Source of the DNA: Mycolicibacterium malmesburyense
Lineage (GTDB): Bacteria > Actinomycetota > Actinomycetes > Mycobacteriales > Mycobacteriaceae
Direction: 5' to 3'
NCBI RefSeq assembly: GCF_001050015.1
Contig: NZ_CVTB01000013.1
Span: 1 to 8,143 of the forward strand
Length of the DNA: 8,143 nt
The position numbers were made by a program, and so were the translations under genes. Of the stretch, positions 1 to 4,715 are shown one piece after another. Every line of letters starts with the position of its first letter. The stretch's first letter is position 1. A model generated the notes under the pieces. That model was given only the letters and a program-made list of their open reading frames with translations. It was not told the origin of the DNA and searched no databases.

Positions 1-258
1 ACGTACACCACCACGCCCGCCGGCGCGGAGTTCTTCCAGCAGCTGGGTGTACCCACCGGTCAGATCGAGAGCGTGCAACCGAACCGGCCGGCCTCCGACC
101 ATCGCGGAGCGAGGATGCCGCTCCGCAGTCGGACCCGCGCCGAGGACAGGGCCTACCGCATCGCGCTGGAACGGCAACACAACGCCGAGCGCATCGCCCG
201 AAAGCAATTACTCCTCGCCGAGCGCATCGCCCGGGACGACGAACCGCCGCCGTTCTGA
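1..258 (+). CDS. DUF222/13E12-repeat HNH endonuclease-like protein, C-terminal part only
   Basis: Frame 1 is open from the window edge to a TGA at 256-258 and gives the last 85 residues of a protein that starts outside the window. The sequence shows a YTTTPAGAEFF segment, then a basic RGARMPLRSRTRAEDRA stretch, a charged helix rich in Glu, Arg and Ala, and a DDEPPPF end. This pattern (Thr-rich post-HNH segment, MP-R-R-R-TRAQDRA-like basic run, terminal PPPF) is how I recall the tails of mycobacterial REP13E12/DUF222 proteins, which carry an HNH nuclease domain further upstream. That domain and the start are not visible here, so nuclease activity cannot be judged. The in-frame Met at 73 ff. 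is internal, not the real start. Members of this family are multicopy in mycobacteria and some lie in mobile or repeated regions. The charged tail contains an 11-residue tandem duplication (184-233). Confidence 0.75.
   Translation, partial: TYTTTPAGAEFFQQLGVPTGQIESVQPNRPASDHRGARMPLRSRTRAEDRAYRIALERQHNAERIARKQLLLAERIARDDEPPPF
184..233 (+). repeat. Short tandem duplication inside the 13E12-like tail
   Basis: The 17-bp sequence GCCGAGCGCATCGCCCG occurs at 184-200 and again, exactly, at 217-233. The period is 33 bp, so the repeat is in frame and duplicates 11 codons (AERIARKQLLL followed by AERIARDDEPP). It lengthens the basic/acidic helix just before the PPPF terminus. Confidence 0.8.
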
Positions 259-425
259 CACACCATCGCGGAACCCCGCCTCGTACCCGGTGTTTCCGCT
301 CGTCATCTCCGATCCCAGCCGGATGCTCCGCGGATCCGTCACGCATTGCCGAGACATGGTTTCATCTTGGCTCACACCCGTTTAGACGACGGGTTCCACC
401 CAGCGGTTCCCCGACTGCCGTCATA
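259..425. other. Intergenic gap without a supported gene
   Basis: No convincing coding frame, tRNA or structured RNA is visible. Two small inverted repeats are present. CGGAT (320-324) pairs with ATCCG (334-338) across 9 nt. ACCCGT (376-381) pairs with ACGGGT (389-394) across a 7-nt loop. Neither is followed by a T-run, so neither is a clear terminator of the 13E12-like gene. The right end carries the likely promoter of the next gene. Confidence 0.5.
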
Positions 426-427
426 AT
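422..427 (+). promoter_or_regulatory. Possible -10 hexamer for a leaderless transcript
   Basis: CATAAT matches TATAAT at five of six positions and has the key A (-11) and T (-7). Its end lies 7 nt before the ATG at 435, so transcription would begin at or next to the A of that codon. No Shine-Dalgarno sequence precedes 426 or 435, which fits a leaderless mRNA, common in mycobacteria. No recognisable -35 element is seen at the usual distance. Inferred only from sequence. Confidence 0.35.
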
Positions 428-434
428 GGCCGTC

Positions 435-806
435 ATGGCAGACAAGGGTGGTCGCCCGGTACGCACCGGACCGGAACGAATCAGGAAGCTCGCGCAGGCG
501 GCGCTGAACGCCGACGTCACCGTCGAGCAGGTCGACACCATCCTGGAGGGGCTGAGCGAGACGCTCGAGGACCTCAACAGCTCGACCGCCAACCTCGATG
601 CCACCCTGGAGCGCTTCAACGAAACGATCAATCAGATCAACGACCTGGCGCCGCGCCTCAACGGCGTCGTCGACCGCATGGAGGGAATCGTCAGCCGGGT
701 CGAGCGCATCGTCGGCCTCGGCGAGTCCGTCATCTCCCCGCTGACCGCGACCGAGCAGGTGGTGCGCGGCGCGGTGAACAAGGTGCGCCGCTCCGCCGGC
801 TTGTGA
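435..806 (+). CDS. Small conserved-looking coiled-coil protein of unknown function
   Basis: I do not recognise a named family. From Met at 435 the protein is 123 residues; an ATG at 426 would add three (MAV). I prefer 435 because a -10-like CATAAT overlaps the 426 codon and neither start has a ribosome binding site. The N-terminus is basic (GGRPVRTGPERIRKLAQAA). Residues 33-93 then keep a strict 3-4 spacing of mostly hydrophobic positions: V33, L37, L40, L44, L47, T51, L54, L58, F61, I65, I68, A72, L75, V79, M82, V86, V89, V93. This predicts a long parallel coiled coil or amphipathic helix, with a possible kink at P73. The end is basic (VNKVRRSAGL). There is no signal peptide, membrane segment or catalytic motif. 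A scaffold, membrane-surface or phasin-like role is possible but is inference. The stop lies 6 bp from the convergent SDR stop. Confidence 0.75.
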   Translation: MADKGGRPVRTGPERIRKLAQAALNADVTVEQVDTILEGLSETLEDLNSSTANLDATLERFNETINQINDLAPRLNGVVDRMEGIVSRVERIVGLGESVISPLTATEQVVRGAVNKVRRSAGL

Positions 807-812
807 CGGCGC

Positions 813-1616
813 TCAGACGAAATCGGAGCCACCGTCGACGTTGACGGTGGCTCCAGTGACGTACCCGTTGCGCCGAGACGCCAAGTAGACGGTAATCGAC
901 GCGACCTCTTCAGGCAGCCCGGCGCGGCCGAGGTCGCACGGTTGGTGGAAGTTGTCGTCGATCCAGGTCATCACATCCGTGGGATCGCTCGCGTCGAGTC
1001 CGTCCGCGGCCAGGATGTCCTTGAGGACTTCGGTGAAGCTCGCTGTGACGATCGTTCCCGGGCATACACAGTTGACCAGAATTCCGTCCTTGGCAAGGCT
1101 TTTCGAGAGATTCTTGGTGACGCTGGTCAGCGCCGCCTTCGACGCCGTGTAGGCCACGATCCGTGGGTTCTGCCGCTGAATCGAATGTGCCGAGAATGTC
1201 ACGATCCTGCCCCACTCCGCGGCGCGCAGCATCGGTAGTGCGGCGCGAATGGAACGCACTCCGGCCATCGTGCCGAGCGCGAACGTCTCCTCCCACTGTG
1301 TGTCGTCCATGTCCTCGAAATATCCGTCACCCGGGCCGATCGTGTGGATCAGGCTGTTGAGTTCTCCCCACCGCTGCGCGACGGCCTCGAATCCGGCGGT
1401 GATCGACCCGGCATCCGACATGTCGACACAGATTCCGATGGCATCCGGTGCCCCGGCATCTCGAAGCTCCGCGACCGCCGCTGCGAGGGCCTCCTTGCCC
1501 CTGGCCATCACCGCCACCCGGGCGCCCTCTTCAGCCAGCGTCGTGGCGATCGCGAGGCCCATGCCCTTACTTCCGCCCGTTACGACGGCCGCCGATCCCG
1601 TCAATCCAAGGTCCAT
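813..1616 (-). CDS. SDR-family NAD(P)-dependent oxidoreductase with altered active-site positions
   Basis: A 267-residue classical-length short-chain dehydrogenase/reductase. The Rossmann dinucleotide motif TGGSKGMG is at residues 13-20. R39 after the second strand hints at NADP(H), and D65 sits at the adenine-contacting position. The catalytic Tyr-x-x-x-Lys is YTASK (Y156, K160), followed by a CPGTIV segment (190s), and the C-terminus has VTGATVNVDGG. Unusual points: the NNAG motif after strand 4 is HTIG (91-94). The helix position that holds the structural Asn of the Asn-Ser-Tyr-Lys tetrad appears to be A113 (FALGTM). Position -13 from the Tyr is A143, with S142 and S145 nearby as candidate catalytic serines. 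The start at 1616 is chosen because GGGGAAGG lies 7 nt upstream; the frame stays open to an ATG at 1655 but that has no such site. Last gene of the cassette, 4 nt after tetR. Substrate unknown; likely a secondary alcohol or ketone. Confidence 0.9.
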   Translation of the reverse strand: MDLGLTGSAAVVTGGSKGMGLAIATTLAEEGARVAVMARGKEALAAAVAELRDAGAPDAIGICVDMSDAGSITAGFEAVAQRWGELNSLIHTIGPGDGYFEDMDDTQWEETFALGTMAGVRSIRAALPMLRAAEWGRIVTFSAHSIQRQNPRIVAYTASKAALTSVTKNLSKSLAKDGILVNCVCPGTIVTASFTEVLKDILAADGLDASDPTDVMTWIDDNFHQPCDLGRAGLPEEVASITVYLASRRNGYVTGATVNVDGGSDFV

Positions 1617-1620
1617 CGAT

Positions 1621-2253
1621 TCACCTTCCCCGAGGTTGGACCACGCCGATTCCACGCATGCAAAAGCGCACTATCTGGTCACGGACGCTGTGCCCGTCGC
1701 AATCACCGGTCGCCCATTGGCGTTCGACACTCGCCCAGATCGCGCCATGTATCGCCATCGCATCGGCCGATGGGTCGACGTCGGGGAAAAGTCCGGCCGC
1801 CTTTCCCTTCTCGAGTTGCTCGACGAGCGGCTTCAGGATCTCGCCGTACGCATCGGTGATCAACTCGGGTGCCGCGAACATCTGCGTCTGCGCCTCCAGC
1901 GACATCTGCCTCAAGTCGGATCTGATCTGCGAATTGAATGCCAGGTCGAGGCGTCCGTCGATCCACGCCGTAACCGCCTCCACCGGGCCGGACGCCGCGG
2001 CCATCTTTCGTTTGAGCCTGCGCATCTCGGTCTGCGCCATTCGCACGAAGACCGCGGACACGAGCGCATCCTTCGAATCGAAATGCCGGTAGAACGCGCG
2101 GGTGCTCAACCCGGCGCGGTCGAGCACCCGCGCCACACTCACAGGTGCGATCCCCTCGTCGCGGACGATCTCAGTGGCGGCGTTCAACAGCGCGTCACGC
2201 ACGTCGGGATCGGGCTCCAGCTTCTTGCGCCTTCGCCGGGCGACCGTGTCCAT
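1621..2253 (-). CDS. TetR/AcrR-family transcriptional regulator
   Basis: A 210-residue protein of normal TetR length. A very basic N-terminal arm (ARRRRKK, residues 5-11) precedes helix 1 (VRDALLNAATEIVRDEG). The helix-turn-helix spans about residues 38-58: VSVARVLDRAGLSTRAFYRHF, with the typical RAFYRHF-x-SKDAL recognition-helix end (52-63). The remaining ~145 residues are the variable, helical ligand-binding and dimerisation domain; its ligand cannot be read. The ATG overlaps the stop of the sulfotransferase gene by one base (TGATG) and has no good Shine-Dalgarno site, so translation is probably coupled. Being third in the four-gene transcript, it probably regulates its own operon, most likely by binding the palindrome at 4641-4665 as a dimer and releasing it when a pathway intermediate binds. 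Regulation and target are inference. Confidence 0.92.
   Translation of the reverse strand: MDTVARRRRKKLEPDPDVRDALLNAATEIVRDEGIAPVSVARVLDRAGLSTRAFYRHFDSKDALVSAVFVRMAQTEMRRLKRKMAAASGPVEAVTAWIDGRLDLAFNSQIRSDLRQMSLEAQTQMFAAPELITDAYGEILKPLVEQLEKGKAAGLFPDVDPSADAMAIHGAIWASVERQWATGDCDGHSVRDQIVRFCMRGIGVVQPRGR
1624..1631 (-). promoter_or_regulatory. Ribosome binding site that fixes the SDR start
   Basis: On the - strand this reads GGGGAAGG and is separated by 7 nt from the ATG at 1616. It lies inside the last codons of the upstream TetR gene, so SDR translation follows directly on TetR translation. It argues for the 267-residue SDR rather than the 13-residue longer form starting at 1655. Confidence 0.7.
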
Positions 2254-3398
2254 CAGGCGGTGGCGTCGTAGGTCGCGAGGTAGTCGGCGAAGGACTCGCG
2301 CACCTGCTCTTGCAGAAGGCCGTAGTCGGCGAGGTCGTACACGTGCTCGCCGCGGGAGCCGGGCCGGTGCTCATCCGCCCATCGCTGCACGCTGCAACGG
2401 GCCTCATCGGTGAAGGTCAAGCCCAGCTGACTGTAGCTCTTTTCGAGGGTCGCGACTGGGTCCGCATTCAACTCTGGGAACGATACATCGACGAATCTGC
2501 TGTCTCCGAAACGGTTTCGGAAGTCCATCGCGCGCCGGACCCCTTCCGTCCAGCACTCGAGCTGTTCGGCGCCGAGTTCATGTGGATCGTCTCGGTCACT
2601 GCTCCAGCTGCGGACGTATCGAATCAAACTGCAGACCGACGCCAGCACTTTCGCCGGATCGCGGTGACACCACAGAAACTTCGCGTTCGGATATGCCTCC
2701 ACGAGGGCGTCGAGTGAGAACATGTGGACCGGGGTCTTGAGGTGCCACAGGGTCGGCGGGCAATGCCACTGCAGGAGCTTGAGCACCTGGCGGTGGAACG
2801 TGTACGTCTCACGCATATCGCACCGCATGAGCCACGCCAGATACCCGGGAACCCGCACCACTCCGTCGAAGTGGAAGGTGCGGAAACTCATGCCCATCAG
2901 ATCCTGACATTCGGTCGCGGCCTGCGGCTCGGAGTTCACCATGGCCCGCATTTTCGGAAACATGCTGTCCATCATGGCGATCGCCTCGGCGGCCTGAGCG
3001 ATCCGCGGATCGTCGTGCTGGGTCGCTGATTCGGGCGGCGGCGTGCACGCTTGAGACTCCCACATCCGCAACGACCGGAACTGCGGATCGCTGGCGACGA
3101 GTTGGCTCAATGCCGTCGTTCCAGTGCGCGGCAGCCCGATCACCAACACCGGGCCCCCCACGACTTCGTCGTCTATTTCAGGATGTTGCTTGTACGTTTC
3201 GACGATTCGCAATCGCTGGATGAGCGCATTGCTGATCGTCGCATGCTGGATCACCCGACCCATCTCGTTCAGACCGGCCTCGTTGTTGAGCGCGTCGACC
3301 GTCCGCTCCAGTCCCTCCCGATAGTAGGGCGAGCCGAAATCGTCGAGTCCGGTCGCGCTTCTTGCGCCGCCCTCCAGTTCGTCGGCGATGAACGTCAT
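2253..3398 (-). CDS. Sulfotransferase-family protein (PAPS-dependent type)
   Basis: A 381-residue protein of the bacterial Sulfotransfer_3-like group common in mycobacteria. An N-terminal helical segment (about 18-80, FGSPYYREGLERTVDAL) precedes the 5'-phosphosulfate-binding P-loop-like motif VLVIGLPRTGTTALSQL (GLPRTGTT, residues 88-95). LWHLKTPVHMF (217-227) supplies the conserved LK-x-P segment. FLWCHRDPAKVLAS (241-254) is the 3'-phosphate-binding region with R246 and S254. The tail RPGSRGEHVYDLADYGL is typical of this subgroup. The family moves a sulfuryl group from PAPS to a hydroxyl acceptor; whether this member does so is untested. No signal peptide or membrane segment, so cytoplasmic. 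The ATG at 3398 overlaps the upstream stop by 4 nt (ATGA) and has GGAGG 8 nt before it. The Met/Cys-rich middle (about 140-200) probably forms part of the acceptor pocket (inference). Confidence 0.9.
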   Translation of the reverse strand: MTFIADELEGGARSATGLDDFGSPYYREGLERTVDALNNEAGLNEMGRVIQHATISNALIQRLRIVETYKQHPEIDDEVVGGPVLVIGLPRTGTTALSQLVASDPQFRSLRMWESQACTPPPESATQHDDPRIAQAAEAIAMMDSMFPKMRAMVNSEPQAATECQDLMGMSFRTFHFDGVVRVPGYLAWLMRCDMRETYTFHRQVLKLLQWHCPPTLWHLKTPVHMFSLDALVEAYPNAKFLWCHRDPAKVLASVCSLIRYVRSWSSDRDDPHELGAEQLECWTEGVRRAMDFRNRFGDSRFVDVSFPELNADPVATLEKSYSQLGLTFTDEARCSVQRWADEHRPGSRGEHVYDLADYGLLQEQVRESFADYLATYDATA

Positions 3399-4612
3399 TC
3401 GGAGAACCTCCGGTGGACTGCGCGCCGACGCCTCGCGACGATGGCGGCACGCTGCTCGGGACTGACCAGGGCGGTCTCGGCGGGTAGCTCCGACACGACA
3501 TCGACGAACTCGACCACCCGTGCCCTCGGGGTCGGCGCGGTCTTCGTCCGAACACAGCGAAGAATCATCGCGCCATTGCTGTGTCCCGCCGTATCAAGCC
3601 AATTCGCCACTCCAGGATCACGTGCGCTGATCACCACCCGAAGGATTCCGTCGGAGTCGACGATCGCCTGATGCGCGTTGAGGCTCGATTGATGGCGACC
3701 GTAGTGGATGGTTTCCCACCACTGGTTGCCGAGCGAGTAGCTCCAGTACACCCCTTCGGGCGGTTCGACCTCCAAAATCAGTGCCTCGTCGGGCTCGAGT
3801 TCGTAGCGCCCGATCACCGGGCGGTTCTCCGCGGCAGCACCCATGTCGGAGCGGTCTATCGCCGGCATGAACCCGTTGACCGGTGGACCCGCATTGAAGT
3901 CAAGGAAAAATTTGAGGTTGTCGTGGACGAACTCCCCCAGCGCATGAATCTGACGCGAAACCGCCACGTCGACCGGGACCGCACGATTGTCTGGTTCGAC
4001 CTCGTCCCCGATGCGTTCGATCTGAAGCGATGACGGTCTCTCGGTGTCCCAGTCGTAGAAAAAGTGCCGGACGACCAGCGTGGGATGATCGCCTTCCAGG
4101 CGCATCCAGTTGCCCGCGTGCTTTTCGGCCGACAGCACCACTTCGAAGTTTCCGTCTCCGTCGCGCTCCAGGTCATCCACCAGACAGTTGGCCGTCGACG
4201 CTATCCCGTTCATCGTCTGCAGACCGACATATCGCGCGGTACCCCGGCTTCCGAAGAGCCGGTACGTCTCGCCGCCACGCAGCGTCGCCCGCAGGTAGAG
4301 ACAGTCGGGGCACTCCATACCCCACGTCAAGATGTCGTCGGTGCTTGTGCGCGTCACCGCCGGTACGGGATCGGGATCGGCCCGCAGCGCCTCGTCGACA
4401 CCGACGGCCAACAGCACCATCAGGTGTCTCATCCCCGATGCGTAGTCGATGCGGTTGCGATTGACGTCGCTGGAGGCAACGAGTTCGCCCGCCGCCTTCA
4501 GCCGCTCGAGGAGGTGCGACCAGGCTTGCGGCAAGCTGTCCGCGCCATCGCCCGACAACGCCGCCTCGGCGATAGAGAACGGCAGCCAGGCCATCGGGTT
4601 CGCATCACCCAC
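3395..4612 (-). CDS. DUF1214-domain protein, first gene of the cassette
   Basis: A 405-residue protein without a recognised enzyme motif. The C-terminal half matches what I know of DUF1214: an aromatic block VYWSYSLGNQWWETIHY (288-304), then N312, QA (315-316), DSDG (319-322), VVIS (326-329), DPG (332-334), NWLDTAGH (337-344) and a final R352. The N-terminal 240 residues contain a CPDCLY pair of cysteines (101, 104) and a YRLFGSRGTARYVGLQTMNG strand region. No signal peptide is seen, although related DUF1254/DUF1214 proteins can be exported. The start is GTG at 4612, chosen because GGAG lies 6 nt upstream; an in-frame ATG at 4594 is an alternative without a clear site. It overlaps the sulfotransferase start by 4 nt. 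DUF1214 function is not established; in mycobacteria such genes often sit beside sulfotransferase and SDR genes. The operator-like palindrome lies 28 nt before the start. Confidence 0.82.
   Translation of the reverse strand: MGDANPMAWLPFSIAEAALSGDGADSLPQAWSHLLERLKAAGELVASSDVNRNRIDYASGMRHLMVLLAVGVDEALRADPDPVPAVTRTSTDDILTWGMECPDCLYLRATLRGGETYRLFGSRGTARYVGLQTMNGIASTANCLVDDLERDGDGNFEVVLSAEKHAGNWMRLEGDHPTLVVRHFFYDWDTERPSSLQIERIGDEVEPDNRAVPVDVAVSRQIHALGEFVHDNLKFFLDFNAGPPVNGFMPAIDRSDMGAAAENRPVIGRYELEPDEALILEVEPPEGVYWSYSLGNQWWETIHYGRHQSSLNAHQAIVDSDGILRVVISARDPGVANWLDTAGHSNGAMILRCVRTKTAPTPRARVVEFVDVVSELPAETALVSPEQRAAIVARRRRAVHRRFSE
3407..3411 (-). promoter_or_regulatory. Ribosome binding site of the sulfotransferase gene
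   Basis: GGAGG on the - strand, 8 nt before the ATG at 3398 and inside the end of the DUF1214 gene. Together with the ATGA stop-start overlap it supports this start and coupled translation. Confidence 0.65.
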
Positions 4613-4618
4613 ACGTGT

Positions 4619-4622
4619 CTCC
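4619..4622 (-). promoter_or_regulatory. Ribosome binding site supporting the GTG start of the DUF1214 gene
   Basis: GGAG on the - strand, 6 nt before GTG 4612. It decides for the GTG over the downstream in-frame ATG and places the start 28 nt from the inner edge of the palindrome. Confidence 0.6.
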
Positions 4623-4640
4623 AGCCGCTCGGCGCACCCT

Positions 4641-4665
4641 TAAATGAAAACTGCATTTTCATTTA
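4641..4665. promoter_or_regulatory. Perfect 10-bp inverted repeat, candidate TetR operator of the cassette
   Basis: TAAATGAAAA (4641-4650) and TTTTCATTTA (4656-4665) are exact reverse complements around a 5-bp centre, CTGCA. This AT-rich element stands out in DNA of about two-thirds G+C and lies in the only sizeable gap on the - strand, upstream of the cassette whose third gene is a TetR regulator. Size and symmetry fit a TetR-dimer site. A promoter for the cassette should be here too, but I cannot pick a -10/-35 pair with confidence. The core does not resemble the KstR, KstR2 or EthR sites I remember. It is not a terminator of ppc by layout, as its stem is almost pure A/T. Confidence 0.7.
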
Positions 4666-4678
4666 GTGAATACGACCC

Positions 4679-4702
4679 TGACACCTCGCCGCCAGAGTGT
4701 CA
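4679..4702. other. Second inverted repeat in the ppc-cassette gap
   Basis: TGACAC (4679-4684) and GTGTCA (4697-4702) are exact reverse complements separated by 12 nt. It lies 13 bp past the ppc stop in the direction of ppc transcription. It could be a weak ppc terminator stem or another protein-binding site. There is no T-run, and a 6-bp match may be chance. Confidence 0.3.
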
Positions 4703-4715
4703 ATGGCCCGCCGGT

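Noticed and set aside
320..338. CGGAT/ATCCG hairpin as terminator of the 13E12-like gene
   Set aside because: Only a 5-bp stem with a 9-nt loop, more than 60 bp after the stop and without a T-tract.
47..385. Alternative + frame (112 codons) at the left end
   Set aside because: Overlaps the frame-1 13E12-like tail, which has family hallmarks; Ser/Pro/Arg-rich and without motif.
1617..1655. 13-residue N-terminal extension of the SDR
   Set aside because: It would overlap tetR and lacks a ribosome binding site; a strong GGGGAAGG precedes the ATG at 1616, and SDRs usually start just before the first strand.
1249..2271. Long + strand open frame (340 codons) opposite SDR and tetR
   Set aside because: Antisense to genes with clear motifs; composition is Arg/His/Pro-rich without any recognisable fold.
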